From assembly GCF_036231945.1 (NCBI RefSeq), contig NZ_CP109599.1, forward strand, positions 3,628,501 through 3,692,500: a stretch of DNA of 64,000 nucleotides, written 5' to 3'. The translations under genes and the position numbers were made by a program. This DNA is from Streptomyces sp. NBC_01429 (GTDB lineage Bacteria; Actinomycetota; Actinomycetes; Streptomycetales; Streptomycetaceae). The notes under the pieces are model-generated. The model saw only the letters and a program-made list of their open reading frames with translations. It ran no database searches and had not been told where the DNA came from. Below, piece after piece: positions 37,954-46,487 of the stretch (position 1 is the first letter of the stretch; each line of letters opens with the position of its first letter).

Positions 37954-39603
37954 CCTCGCCGTTTCAGTTGGGGCTGCTGAGCTGCTGAGCGAGGTTGTTT
38001 GAGCCCGTGTCGGCCGGTGGGCATGGTGAGGGCCCGATGCGGGGTCGGGTTCTCCAAGGTCCTTTGAGTCGCGGGTGGGCGGGGACGGCGAGTCAGCTGG
38101 CGGGGCGGGGTAGTGCGGCCAGTCGGTGGAATGCGGCCGCGAGTTCATGTCGCCAGGGCCAGGTTGCCGATATCCGTAGGCGGAGGCGGCGGCCGCCCCG
38201 GGTGATCCGGGCGGCGACGTGCAGGATCCGGTAGCGGAGTTTCTTGGGTTCGGCAGTCGCGAGTTCGCCGTCCAGCAGGAGGACGCGGGTCCAGGCGCCG
38301 CGAGGCTGAGTTCGAGCCAGGCGGCGTTGACGCCGAAGCGGCGGGAGGGGAAGCGGCCGAAACCGGTGGTCTTGCCGCACCGGATGTGATCCTCGACGGT
38401 GGCGTGTCCTCGGTGACGGACCTCCAGGAACTGGGCCGAGCCGGAGGCGAATGGGGTATCGGTGAGGAAGACCTGATGCCGCATGCCCTCGTCCTGGTCG
38501 AAGAGTGAGAGCTGGGCTCCGGGGTGGGGGCGTTCGCGGCGGACGATGATGCGGGTGCCGGCCGGATAACCGTTCAGGTCGGTCATGCCGGTCAGTTCGG
38601 CGACCTCGGCGGACTCGCGGAGGGTGCCGTCCTGGTTCAGAGCGGGGTGCCAGACATGGTCGGGCAGGGATCGGATCGCGCGGCGGACCGGCTCGGCAAC
38701 GGCGTATCCGACCGAGAAGAAGGTGCGGATTCCGCGTGTTCGCAGGTTGCGAACGTGAGTGAGGAAGGACTTTGCGGATCCGGCGCTGTCGGTGCGGACG
38801 AGGATGTCGGTGCCGTGCCGGTGGGCGTCGGGGATCTGTGCGAGAGCGTCGTTCAGGACCGCGATGTGGTCTGCGGCGGTGTTGGCTCCGGCGTTCCCGG
38901 GCCGAAGGCGCCCGGACATCGCCTCGCCGGTGTTGGCCAGGAAACACAGCAGAGGGTGGAACCCGAAGCCGCCTTTGTAGGTGGGTGCGGCCTGGTCCTT
39001 GTCCGAGTGGCAGGTGATCAGCGTGGCGTCGATGTCCAGGACCAGGCCGGGCAGTTCCCGTCCGCCGGCTGTCGCCGCCGGTATGCCGCCGCGGGTCTCG
39101 GATGTTTGCAGCCAGGCCACTTCCCGGGCCTGGGCGCGTGCCGAGCGCAGGCGGTCCAGTACGTGTTCGTCGACGGCGGCCAGCAGCCGCCAGGCAGTCG
39201 GTGTCGAGGCGACCGGGCCGAACACCTCGCCCTGGTCGCGCAGCACGGCCAGATCCGTGATGGTCTGACCGCCGTCAGCCACTGTCACGGCGAGGTCGGT
39301 GGCGATCCGGCCCGGGTCATGACCGGTGCCTCGTGGCCGGAGCGGTCTCAGCGCGGTGGAGTACGCGCTGGTCAGTCCGGTGACATCGGCGAGATCAGCC
39401 AGCAACCGTGCCCCGGCATGCCCGACCATCCCGGCGCCGTCCGCCGAGACATGAAGCCTGGGACGAGAACCGATACCCTGCACGCAGAAAGTGCCTTCCA
39501 CCTGGACCGACAGAACCCCTCGACAAGGTTCATCGTCCCAGCGCAGAAGGCACTTTCGCGTTACCGCCCATGATTCGGACGGACCCCAAGTGAAAACCCG
39601 AGG
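37954..39603 (-). mobile_element. IS1380-family insertion sequence with CTAG target duplication
   Basis: The element is 1650 bp. Terminal inverted repeats are CCTCGCCGTTTCAGTTGGGG (37954-37973) and, on the other strand, CCTCGGGTTTTCACTTGGGG (39584-39603), with 16 of 20 matches. CTAG flanks it on both sides (37950-37953 and 39604-39607), a 4-bp target duplication. Its single transposase gene is frameshifted. It inserted between the zinc-finger gene and the end of a decayed integrase. Confidence 0.93.
38093..39501 (-). pseudogene. IS1380-family transposase, frameshifted
   Basis: The DDE transposase reads from ATG 39501 (MEGTFCVQGIG). The catalytic context is visible: LVLDIDATLI, then VRTDSAGSAKSFL. 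Near 38296-38302, after NAAWLELSL, the frame is lost and continues in another frame with AWTRVLLLDGELATAEPKKL and the family's ILHVAARITRGGRRLRLR end. A few residues are also missing there. The intact family length is about 460 residues; here the product is split, so self-mobilisation is unlikely. Confidence 0.88.
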
Positions 39604-39607
39604 CTAG

Positions 39608-39923
39608 ATCCGCACCAGAAGGCCCCCGATCAGCCTTCTTGCGTGCGGACCGCACGAGGTCGTCCAGACCGCTGGCCACTTCCTGCTGTCGCTCAAGGTC
39701 CGAGTGCTGGTAGATCAGGGCGGCCTTCTCCGACGACTGGCCGGCGCGGACCATCGTGTCCTTGAGAGTGGCCCCGGACCGGGTGGCCAGGGTGTGACCG
39801 GTGTGACGAAGATCGTAGGAGCGGAAGCCGTCCGGCATCTCGACGAGCACGCGAGCCCTGCGCCTTTGGGCCTAACCACCTGCAGAAACGACCGCACCTG
39901 GGCTGCCTCGAACTCAGGCAATC
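39608..39923 (-). pseudogene. Remnant of a tyrosine recombinase (integrase) C-terminus
   Basis: Only the last third is left. The catalytic box SYDLRHTGHTLATRSG (Arg-His-x-x-His) and the nucleophile Tyr in KAALIYQHSDLERQQEV are intact. An upstream piece in another frame (LPEFEAAQVRSFLQVVRPKG) belongs to the same domain, so there is a frameshift near 39850. The 3' end was cut by the IS at the CTAG target. A homologous fragment with a stop codon lies at 53073. Confidence 0.87.
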
Positions 39924-40086
39924 GACCACTGCTCCGCTATTCAGATCGGCACGACAACTGACAGTTAATTGAATTTACATTCGATCAAAGGTCACGCATT
40001 CCATGATCCGTTACGAGGGATGCTCGCCACCACCTAACGCAAGATCTGCACTATCTCAGTACCCCAACTGACCGAGTTCACTTACC

Positions 40087-40758
40087 ATGTGCCACATGGC
40101 ATCTGACACCTCGTTCCCGTACACGCCGACCCCCGGGAAGCTGGAGGAGTTCCTCAAGAAGCTTCAAAGCGTGGGTGTGCCGCCGAAGATCGACCAGAAG
40201 TACCTTGGTGCAGTGGGGTTTACATCGTCAAGCAGTCGCCCCTTCATCCCGGTCATGAAAAAAGCGCAGCTAATCGATCCATCCGGAAAGCCGACCGATT
40301 TTTACACCAGAGGTCTCCGAGGCGGAGAGGCAGGTCGCACCTTGGTTGCGACTGGCATTCGGGCTGGATATGAGAATCTATTCCAGGTCTACAGCGACGC
40401 ACCAGATCGACCTGAAAGCGATCTGGCAGTCTTTTTCAAGAGCCACTCGGACTTGGATGACAAGAAGGTTAGCCTCGCGGTCAAGACCTTCAAAGCTGTA
40501 TGCAAATTCGGCGACTTCAACTCAGCAACTGGCAGCGTAGGCAGTGTTGACCAGGGCAGCGAAGGGGAATCCAACGACCAGACAAGTCAGATCAAGAGCG
40601 GCCATTCGCGCCAGCATGGCAGCAACGGGGCCAGCTCCGTGGTCATCAACGTGAATATCGCGCTCTCCGTTGATGCGACCAGTGACGCTGCAGTATACGA
40701 TGCTTTTTTCGCTGCAATGGGGAAGCACCTTAAGGGTCTGGTAGATGGCGACGCCTAG
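40087..40758 (+). CDS. DUF5343 family protein
   Basis: A 223-residue protein (MCHMASDTSFPYTP; ATG 40096 is an alternative). Residues about 15-110 follow the DUF5343 winged-helix-like pattern: LEEFLKKLQSVGVPPKIDQK, then GFTSSSSRPFIPVMKKAQLI and TLVATGIRAGYENLFQVYSD. The rest is Ser/Gln-rich with a hydrophobic C-terminal strand. GC content and codon use are visibly lower than in core genes, a sign of transfer. It overlaps the HEPN-type gene by 14 bp. DUF5343 proteins occur in defence islands, and the pair is a candidate defence module. Confidence 0.75.
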   Translation: MCHMASDTSFPYTPTPGKLEEFLKKLQSVGVPPKIDQKYLGAVGFTSSSSRPFIPVMKKAQLIDPSGKPTDFYTRGLRGGEAGRTLVATGIRAGYENLFQVYSDAPDRPESDLAVFFKSHSDLDDKKVSLAVKTFKAVCKFGDFNSATGSVGSVDQGSEGESNDQTSQIKSGHSRQHGSNGASSVVINVNIALSVDATSDAAVYDAFFAAMGKHLKGLVDGDA

Positions 40759-41281
40759 GACTCTGCGAGAAGTCGCCGACTGGGCGGCCAACACGCAAGG
40801 AGACCTCCGCAGGATCCTCGCCAAAAGCGAGACCTCGACGCATCGCGTGATGACCGTGACCGAGTCGTACGACAAGTTGGCGAAGCTCAACATCAAGCAA
40901 GACAGATTGTTCCGTGAATCACTCCAATGTGCCGAGCACGGGCTATACCGATCCGCGCACGTCACATCGTTCGCCGCACTCATGGACTTTATCCATGAGT
41001 GGATAGCCAACGAACCGACGCGCCTTTCGGTAATCCAGTCGAGCTATCCAGTTTGGAATATTAAGCAAGCTGCGGACTTTCGCGAGCAAAAAGATCACAC
41101 ACTCTTCGAAGTCATGAAGAAACAGTCCTTCATCACCAACGGAGCGATGAAGGCGCTACAAGGGCTGCTCGCCAAAAGGAACGAGTGTGCGCATCCTGAA
41201 GATTATGAGCCGGGCATCAACGATACCCTCGGGTACCTCGATGAGATCATGAAACGAATTGGGGTACTCCAGAAGATGTAG
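40745..41281 (+). CDS. HEPN-like protein paired with DUF5343
   Basis: A 178-residue, mostly helical protein. Near the C-terminus RNECAH (Arg145 to His150) fits the R-x4-6-H ribonuclease motif of HEPN domains, followed by PEDYEPGINDTLGYL as in HEPN families that flank this motif. HEPN toxins cut RNA and are frequent in toxin-antitoxin and phage-defence systems. Its start lies inside the DUF5343 gene (14-bp overlap), so the two are coupled. Low GC supports recent acquisition. RNase activity is inferred. Confidence 0.7.
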   Translation: MATPRTLREVADWAANTQGDLRRILAKSETSTHRVMTVTESYDKLAKLNIKQDRLFRESLQCAEHGLYRSAHVTSFAALMDFIHEWIANEPTRLSVIQSSYPVWNIKQAADFREQKDHTLFEVMKKQSFITNGAMKALQGLLAKRNECAHPEDYEPGINDTLGYLDEIMKRIGVLQKM

Positions 41282-41608
41282 ATGCGATTAGTGCCAGCAC
41301 ACTGCAGGTGTCCTCAGCGCCCGGCTAAGCTCCACGTCGACTCAGACCTGGCTCCCAAACTGCTTCGATCTGCAGCGCAACTACCGGTACGTTCGGAGAT
41401 TCGTGCTGCAGTAACCGAAGAGCGTGAACAGCACAGGCGCGGAGTTTACTGTCGGCCATCTCCATGGCAACACGAAACGGTAGCGTGGCCGCCACGCTGC
41501 CGCAGAGAACTGCCAAGTTCCAGGGGCCGTGCAGCCGCTTCCTATCCCCGTCTCTCCGCTCTCCGGCCCATCAAATCTCCACGTGCCCTATCCATGCCCC
41601 TTTAGGCT
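41282..41608. other. Gene-free region before att 2
   Basis: No convincing coding frame. It ends with GTGCCC-type repeats (41583 onwards: GTGCCCTATCCATGCCC), which recur at the same place before att 3, 4 and 5 and probably form the arm of the original phage-side attachment site. Confidence 0.5.
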
Positions 41609-41623
41609 GGACAACAGCGGTCA
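41609..41623. promoter_or_regulatory. Conserved arm element of att 2
   Basis: GGACAACAGCGGTCA stands 102 bp before core 2. The identical 15-mer is found 103, 102 and 102 bp before cores 3, 4 and 5 (44476, 51498, 52877). It is a candidate integrase or excisionase arm site. Confidence 0.7.
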
Positions 41624-41710
41624 AGTGCGGTGCCCATGGACCGGGCCAGTATCACCCGCCCGGGACGGACAAGCAGCTCAGTGGCCCGATGTTTGTCCAC
41701 GTACCTGCGA

Positions 41711-41752
41711 TTCCCAAGCTCAGAGCGCGAGTTCGATTCTCGTCACCCGCTC
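41711..41752 (+). repeat. att: Attachment core 2
   Basis: An exact 42/42 copy of the tRNA-Gly 3' end, followed by the imperfect hairpin at 41761-41783 and GTTGTCTAGACC as after the tRNA. It ends cassette 1 and begins cassette 2. The 5' half of a tRNA is missing, so it is not a gene. Confidence 0.92.
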
Positions 41753-41783
41753 CATGAAAAGCCCCAGGCCAGCGGCCGGGGGC

Positions 41784-42229
41784 TTTCTTGTTGTCTAGAC
41801 CGGTCTAAGGCATCACCCACCACCTGCGCACCACCTTGACCCTCTTTCGGCCGCTCAGAGACCTTTACAAGCCGCCGAGGGAAGCACTCGGCCGTACCCA
41901 GGAGCTCAGCCACTGTCCGGGATGGACAGATGCCTCTCACGCACGTCGCTCTCCTCGCTGTGCCGCGCCGCGCCGCGCCGGAACCTGACAGTCGGACAGT
42001 CGGGACGCCTCTGGTGTGGCCCCGCGTCCGGGTCTCGGTGTCCGGGAGGTACCAACCACTGCCGTCCTTGGTGACCTGTCCGTCAGCAGCGCGAGGCAGC
42101 TGACGACACTGAGACAGGCCCGGATATGTTCACTCGGCTACCCATCGGACCTCATCCGTCCAGGGCAAGAGAAACGATTCTGGCCGCGGGGAAGGACTAG
42201 ACCGTGCGGTGGGGTGGCACGGTCCGGTC
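41784..42229. other. Gene-free region after att 2
   Basis: No coding frame with typical codon use is seen. CACCTGCGCACCACCTTG near 41822 resembles GCACCACC-type text after cores 1 and 5. The region must hold the promoter of the gene at 42230. Confidence 0.45.
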
Positions 42230-42667
42230 ATGAAGATGATCGAGATGCTGACCGCAGTTGTCGCGAGCGCCTGCGTCGCAGCAGCCCCTGTGGGCGAGGC
42301 GTCTGCGGCGCCGCACTGGAACAAGAGCGTGAAGTGTGAGGAGACCGACCCCGAGGGACGGGTGATCCCTACGCGTTACGGCAACGCCGATCTCGGCTGG
42401 AGCCACTTCTCCGGCAAGCACAACATCAAGAAGTGCCGGGTGGTCGACGCGGCCCTGGCCGGGAGGGTCGACAAGAAGAACGGAGGCAGACTCGAGTACT
42501 ACGGGGTCGCCCGCAACCAGACCAAGCTGGTCAAGATCGTGGTCATCGTGCAGTACGCCCGCCGTACGGCCGATGGTGAGTACGACTCGGGCAGGGGCAA
42601 GAAGATCGGTGTCATCACGGCCTACTGCAAGGGCATGAACAGGTGCCCGGACTGGATCAACGAGTGA
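42230..42667 (+). CDS. Secreted small basic protein, toxin-like
   Basis: A 145-residue protein with a clear signal peptide (MKMIEMLTAVVASACVAAAP, cleavage likely after GEASAA). The mature part has the run YGNADLGWSHFSGKHNIKK, whose W-x-H and K-H-N pattern recalls toxin domains found at the ends of polymorphic secreted toxins, then four cysteines in two pairs. Its stop overlaps the GTG of the next gene (coupling), as is usual for toxin-immunity pairs. Toxicity is inferred from layout and motif only. Confidence 0.65.
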   Translation: MKMIEMLTAVVASACVAAAPVGEASAAPHWNKSVKCEETDPEGRVIPTRYGNADLGWSHFSGKHNIKKCRVVDAALAGRVDKKNGGRLEYYGVARNQTKLVKIVVIVQYARRTADGEYDSGRGKKIGVITAYCKGMNRCPDWINE

Positions 42668-43296
42668 ACGACCCCGGCGGGGAAACGGTCGAGCAGCAGG
42701 CGTACATCACGCGCTTCCTCCTCGACTACACAGCGGTGCCCCTTGCCGGGGGGACCTTCCTGCGCGGTGTGCTGCCGGCGCGGGATGTGGTCCGGGTCGT
42801 GACCGGAGCCGCCAACACGGTGGCGCCACACGAACTGGTTTCCTATGAAGTCCCGTTGTCGGACGAGGACGATGAGCCGGTGACCGCCCACCAGGTGCTT
42901 GGCTGGACACGCACGCTCACATCCGGCCCCCTCCCCCACACGGACGCGACCGTGATGGGCATGCCCCTGGTCCCGGTGGACACCACCGTCCTCGAACCCG
43001 CCGACTCAACCAGTACGGATCAAGCGCTGCGCGTACTGCGCACGCTGGCCTGGCCGTTCGTCGAGACCCCGCCCAGCCCAGCACTCTGCGGGTTCCTCAT
43101 CACCGGACAGGACAGCATGCGTCTCTACCTCGCAGTCGAGAAAGCCGACGGCCTGATCGCGGCCGACGTACAGCTCACCGGCGCGTTGACCGCCCTGCTG
43201 GCCGCCCTGCCCTCACTCATCGGCGAAGAGGAACGCTGGGCGACAGACACATCCGACCCCCACTGTGTCCACGTAGTCGACTTGACCACGTGGTAG
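42664..43296 (+). CDS. Cytosolic partner of the secreted protein (possible immunity protein)
   Basis: A 210-residue protein starting at GTG 42664, which overlaps the upstream stop. It has no signal peptide or membrane helix. It is acidic with SYEVPLSDEDDEPVTAHQVL near the middle and a hydrophobic LTGALTALLAALPSL near the end. No family was recognised. Tight coupling to a secreted basic protein is the only clue to an immunity role. Confidence 0.6.
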   Translation: MNDPGGETVEQQAYITRFLLDYTAVPLAGGTFLRGVLPARDVVRVVTGAANTVAPHELVSYEVPLSDEDDEPVTAHQVLGWTRTLTSGPLPHTDATVMGMPLVPVDTTVLEPADSTSTDQALRVLRTLAWPFVETPPSPALCGFLITGQDSMRLYLAVEKADGLIAADVQLTGALTALLAALPSLIGEEERWATDTSDPHCVHVVDLTTW

Positions 43297-43378
43297 CGAC
43301 TGGCCACACCGCACCAGGGCGCCCAGAGAGCCGGCATGCCGCGTCTGCAGCCAGCCCATCAGAGCAACCGCATTGGAC

Positions 43379-43630
43379 GTGCGCGAAGCAGCCGTTGTCG
43401 CCGGGCTCATCCTTGCCGAGCACCACGCGCTCGCCGGACACCACGATCACCTCGCCGTGCACGCGCGCGCCATCCTGGACACCAGCGGCGACGACCCCAA
43501 CCGGCGTGTTGCCCGGAGGGCGCTCGAAGCGTGGGGCCACGACGCCCCCGACTCCGAGCCTTTGCTGGAGGAGTCCTGGGCCTGGGGGCCACACAGTGAT
43601 GGCCGCAGCTATCTCGAACCGCCCTTCTGA
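43379..43630 (+). CDS. Small hypothetical protein
   Basis: A frame of about 83 residues from GTG 43379 (REAAVVAGLILAEHHALAG); a TTG two codons earlier is possible. It has strongly GC-rich third positions, so it is coding. The sequence is rich in His and Ala in its first half (HHDHLAVHARAILD) and ends WAWGPHSDGRSYLEPPF. No family was recognised. It lies between the secreted-protein pair and the VapBC-like pair in cassette 2. Confidence 0.55.
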   Translation: MREAAVVAGLILAEHHALAGHHDHLAVHARAILDTSGDDPNRRVARRALEAWGHDAPDSEPLLEESWAWGPHSDGRSYLEPPF

Positions 43631-43739
43631 CCGATACGCGCATGGTCGGCGGGCTCGTACTCCCAGTGCCGGAAACCACACCCTTCGGTCGCGAAACCTT
43701 GACCGGAAGGATCGGTGCCGCAAACCCAAGCCCCGTCGC

Positions 43740-43755
43740 GCATACTCCAGTATGC
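43740..43755. promoter_or_regulatory. Operator palindrome of VapBC-like pair 1
   Basis: GCATACTCCAGTATGC has 7-bp arms around CC and lies 7 bp before the antitoxin ATG. The same 16 bases stand before the second copy at 50742, as expected for an autoregulated antitoxin operator. Confidence 0.8.
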
Positions 43756-43762
43756 TTGGCGT

Positions 43763-44011
43763 ATGTCCTCAACGACTCGCATCACCGTCACGCTCCCCAG
43801 CGACCAGGTGGCGGAGCTCCGCAAGCTCACGGACAACGTCTCCGGCTATGTAGCGGAAGCCGTAGCCCGCCAGATCCGGCACCAACTCCTGGGCGACGAC
43901 CTTCGTCGGCATGAAGAAGAGCACGGACGCTTCACCGACGAGGAACTCGCCGAGGCCCACGCGAAGATCTTCGGTTCCGCCGGCTCTTCCAAGGGCGCGG
44001 ACGCCGCGTGA
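43763..44011 (+). CDS. VapB-like (RHH) antitoxin, copy 1
   Basis: An 82-residue protein from ATG 43763. The start MSSTTRITVTLPSDQVAELR is a ribbon-helix-helix DNA-binding strand and helix, followed by VSGYVAEAVARQIRHQLLG. The C-terminal part (EEHGRFTDEELAEAHAKIFG) would wrap the toxin. Its stop overlaps the toxin GTG. An almost identical copy is at 50765 and a remnant at 56793. Confidence 0.88.
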   Translation: MSSTTRITVTLPSDQVAELRKLTDNVSGYVAEAVARQIRHQLLGDDLRRHEEEHGRFTDEELAEAHAKIFGSAGSSKGADAA

Positions 44012-44409
44012 GCGAGCGCATCGAAACCGTCGTCCTGGACTCGGAAGGGCTCTCCGCCTGGATCGCGCAGGACCGCAAGCTCCTCGCGATGCTGCAGGTC
44101 TTCCACGACATGGGAACCGACCTCGTGATCGGGGCCAACACCATCGTGGAAGCCACCCACTCCCGCACCAGCATGCCTCGCCTGAACTGGGCCCTCTCCC
44201 GCATCAAGGTGGAGCCCGTCACCGAGCAGGCGGCGAAAGCGGCGGCTGAGCTCCTCAAAGGCGCCGGGCTGCACGGGCACAAGTACGCCCTTGACGCCAC
44301 GGTCGCCGAGGTCGCGCTCCGCCAGCCGAGACCCGTCGCCCTGCTGACGTCCGACAGCGATGACATGGCCAAGCTCTGCGGCAACGAAGTCCGCATCATT
44401 CCCCTCTGA
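44008..44409 (+). CDS. PIN-domain (VapC-like) toxin, copy 1
   Basis: A 133-residue protein from GTG 44008. PIN acidic positions are visible: Asp in VVLDSEGLSAW, Glu in GANTIVEATH, Asp in KYALDATVAEVAL and Asp in LLTSDSDDMAKL, the usual four-residue metal site of VapC ribonucleases. It is coupled to the antitoxin (GTGA overlap). The gene ends 170 bp before attachment core 3; copies 2 and 3 also sit next to cores. Confidence 0.85.
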   Translation: MSERIETVVLDSEGLSAWIAQDRKLLAMLQVFHDMGTDLVIGANTIVEATHSRTSMPRLNWALSRIKVEPVTEQAAKAAAELLKGAGLHGHKYALDATVAEVALRQPRPVALLTSDSDDMAKLCGNEVRIIPL

Positions 44410-44475
44410 CCAGCCCGCCCGCCCGGAGCACGCGTCGCACTGCCAGCTCTCGTGCCCCATCCGTGCCCAGCAGAG

Positions 44476-44490
44476 CGGACAACAGCGGTC
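44476..44490. promoter_or_regulatory. Conserved arm element of att 3
   Basis: GGACAACAGCGGTCA, 103 bp before core 3 and preceded by GTGCCCCATCCGTGCCC. It is identical to the elements before cores 2, 4 and 5. Confidence 0.7.
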
Positions 44491-44578
44491 AGATACGGCT
44501 CCCAGAGACCGGGAGCCATCCACCTGCCCAATCCGAAATCGCAGGTCAGAGCCTCTCAAACAGCGTAAGAACCGTTGA

Positions 44579-44620
44579 TTCCCAAGCTCAGAGCGCGAGT
44601 TCGATTCTCGTCACCCGCTC
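44579..44620 (+). repeat. att: Attachment core 3
   Basis: An exact 42-nt copy of the tRNA-Gly 3' end followed by hairpin CCCAGGTC-AGC-GACCTGGG (44632-44650) and GTTGTTGTCTGGACC. It separates cassettes 2 and 3. Confidence 0.92.
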
Positions 44621-44710
44621 CACACAAAAGTCCCAGGTCAGCGACCTGGGGCTTCGTTGTTGTCTGGACCGGATCAGGCATCGCATGCCCACTCTGTGCC
44701 TGACACTCGG

Positions 44711-46234
44711 TCAATGGAGCCGTGCACGGAACGCCCCTCCGTAAAGCTCGTCGAGACCAAGGAGCAGCACGCCGTCCTCACCCTGTGCTCCGCGTGACAT
44801 CTCACGTCGCAACGAGTCACTGAAGCCGGCTGCGCTGAAGCAGGCCAGCTGACATCGGCTGGTGTCCATGCCTCGTGCGGTGAGTACTTCCCGTGCCCGA
44901 GCCAGCCGCTCCAGGTGGCTCAGCCCCATGACGGTGCCCCATTTCGCCTCTCCGAGCAGGTGGACCGCCTGCTTGCTGCCCCCGGACCCGGGTTCCACCA
45001 CGGCTACGTCGATCTGCGTCTGCCGCCGCGCCACGGGGTCCGTCACCACGCCACCGCCCACCTCTCCCAGGGAGGAGCGGAGCAGGGCCCGGCCCGGCCC
45101 GAGGATGTACTCACGGCACACCGTCTCGAAGTGCGGTCCGGCCACCTGCGCCGCGAAGCGTTCCGCAGACTGCGCCCACACCTCTCGCGCCTGTCCGCTT
45201 TCCAGCCGTGCCCAAGCGGGCCGCATGACCGCCTCGTAGAAATTGATCAGCGGCTCGGTGATTCTGTATTGGGACTTCCCGGCCCGAAAGACGTCCGCTT
45301 CCCGCACCAGGAGGTGACTGTCCTCCAGGACGTGAAGGGGGTGAGAGATGTCCACCGACTTACGGCCGATGTACCCCGCGATCCCTCCCCGGGTGGAATT
45401 CCCCTGGGCCACCGCGGCAAGGACCGAGTGGTACAAGGCCGTGTCCCGGATGTCCGCTTCCTCGGCAAGCAGGTACCGGGCTTCCCGGAAGAGGGGACTG
45501 AAGGGCGAGAGGACCGTACGGCAGATCCAGTCGTCGAACTCCTCCAGCCCGGTGGGGACGTCGTCCGCAAGGAACTGCCGACGGTACGCAGGTGTGCCTC
45601 CGACCACGGCATGGAGACGGGCAGCGAGCGCGGAGTCGTCAGCGACCCCCCAGAATTCAGCCGCCGCCCGGTACCCGAAGGGCCTTACGACAAGCTCCAG
45701 TTGAGCCCGCCCCCGCAAGGGCGCAGTACTCGCCAACAGTCCGCCCATGACGGACATCGCCGACCCGCACAGGAGAAGCCGCATCCGGCTCTGCTCAACC
45801 TGGAACCGGTCGACCTCCCGCTGGATTATCGACGGCAGCTCCGGAGCGGTCTTCGCCAAGTACGGAAATTCATCAATGACCACAAGTAGTGGCGCCTGAG
45901 AACTTCGCGGCGAGGCCAGCCCGAACAGGTAGGAGATCGCGTCGTCCCAGGTGGCAAAGGAGAAGGGAACCGGCGACCCCACATGATCGGCAAGAGCCGC
46001 AGCGAACTGACGCAGGGATTCCGTCTCCGTCGCCGCCGTTGCTCCAAAATAGAAGCCCCCCTGCTGCTCGACCAGAGCGCGCAGCAAGTAGGTCTTGCCC
46101 ATCCGCCGCCTGCCGCTGACGATCCCGAGCATGGCGTGTGGCAGCGGCCGGCTCACAAAGGCGGCGAGAGCGTCCCACTCGACGCTCCGGTCGAAGACAT
46201 GGGTCGGCTTGTTCGGGCGCGTGGGACTGGACAC
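44711..46234 (-). CDS. Archaeal-type ATPase with C-terminal nuclease-like domain (DUF234 type)
   Basis: A 507-residue protein. Walker A is GRRRMGKT at residues 41-48 and Walker B LLVVIDEFPYL near 116; LLCGSAMSVMGGLL is the sensor region. A winged-helix part follows (YHSVLAAVAQGNSTRGGIAG, then YIGRKSVDISHPLHVLEDSH). The C-terminal domain has QIDVAVVEP and HLLGEAKWG, a D-x-ExK pattern of PD-(D/E)XK nucleases. Related proteins are common in archaea and in mobile regions. It is divergent from the membrane protein and PglX-like genes of the same cassette, with an inverted repeat at its promoter. Confidence 0.87.
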   Translation of the reverse strand: MSSPTRPNKPTHVFDRSVEWDALAAFVSRPLPHAMLGIVSGRRRMGKTYLLRALVEQQGGFYFGATAATETESLRQFAAALADHVGSPVPFSFATWDDAISYLFGLASPRSSQAPLLVVIDEFPYLAKTAPELPSIIQREVDRFQVEQSRMRLLLCGSAMSVMGGLLASTAPLRGRAQLELVVRPFGYRAAAEFWGVADDSALAARLHAVVGGTPAYRRQFLADDVPTGLEEFDDWICRTVLSPFSPLFREARYLLAEEADIRDTALYHSVLAAVAQGNSTRGGIAGYIGRKSVDISHPLHVLEDSHLLVREADVFRAGKSQYRITEPLINFYEAVMRPAWARLESGQAREVWAQSAERFAAQVAGPHFETVCREYILGPGRALLRSSLGEVGGGVVTDPVARRQTQIDVAVVEPGSGGSKQAVHLLGEAKWGTVMGLSHLERLARAREVLTARGMDTSRCQLACFSAAGFSDSLRREMSRGAQGEDGVLLLGLDELYGGAFRARLH

Positions 46235-46244
46235 GAAGGCGCTC

Positions 46245-46279
46245 CTTAGGAATTAACTCCTATGTACTGTACTCCTAAG
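46245..46279. promoter_or_regulatory. Inverted repeats at the ATPase promoter
   Basis: CTTAGGA (46245) and TCCTAAG (46273) frame the region, and a third TCCTA at 46258 makes TAGGA-N6-TCCTA. They lie 10-45 bp before the ATPase start and reach into the end of the small membrane gene, as expected for an operator. Confidence 0.5.
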
Positions 46280-46487
46280 TTTTGTCTTCTCGCACGGAGA
46301 GGTACATGCACACCGCCAGGCCCAGAGTCCCGACCCCGACGAAGGCCCCACCCCCGGCCGCCAGTGAATCCGCCGCCCCCACCTTCAGCTCCCGGAAGAC
46401 CGCGAACGCGACGACGGCACCGAGGGCGGCACACAGGCCGACTAACGCAAGCCAATGACGCCTCATGCCCGAACTCTCACCACTCAT
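46275..46487 (-). CDS. Small two-helix membrane protein
   Basis: A 70-residue protein with two hydrophobic segments (WLALVGLCAALGAVVAFAVF and AFVGVGTLGLAVCMYLSV) and a charged end. No family was recognised. It lies upstream of the archaeal-type ATPase on the same strand, its 3' end overlapping the inverted repeat there. Real gene status rests on codon use and the helix pattern. Confidence 0.5.
   Translation of the reverse strand: MSGESSGMRRHWLALVGLCAALGAVVAFAVFRELKVGAADSLAAGGGAFVGVGTLGLAVCMYLSVREDKT

Noticed and set aside
37414..39501. A 695-residue transposase reading through the whole IS and beyond
   Set aside because: The long frame arises from the frameshift near 38300; after it the translation is unrelated and runs antisense through the zinc-finger gene.
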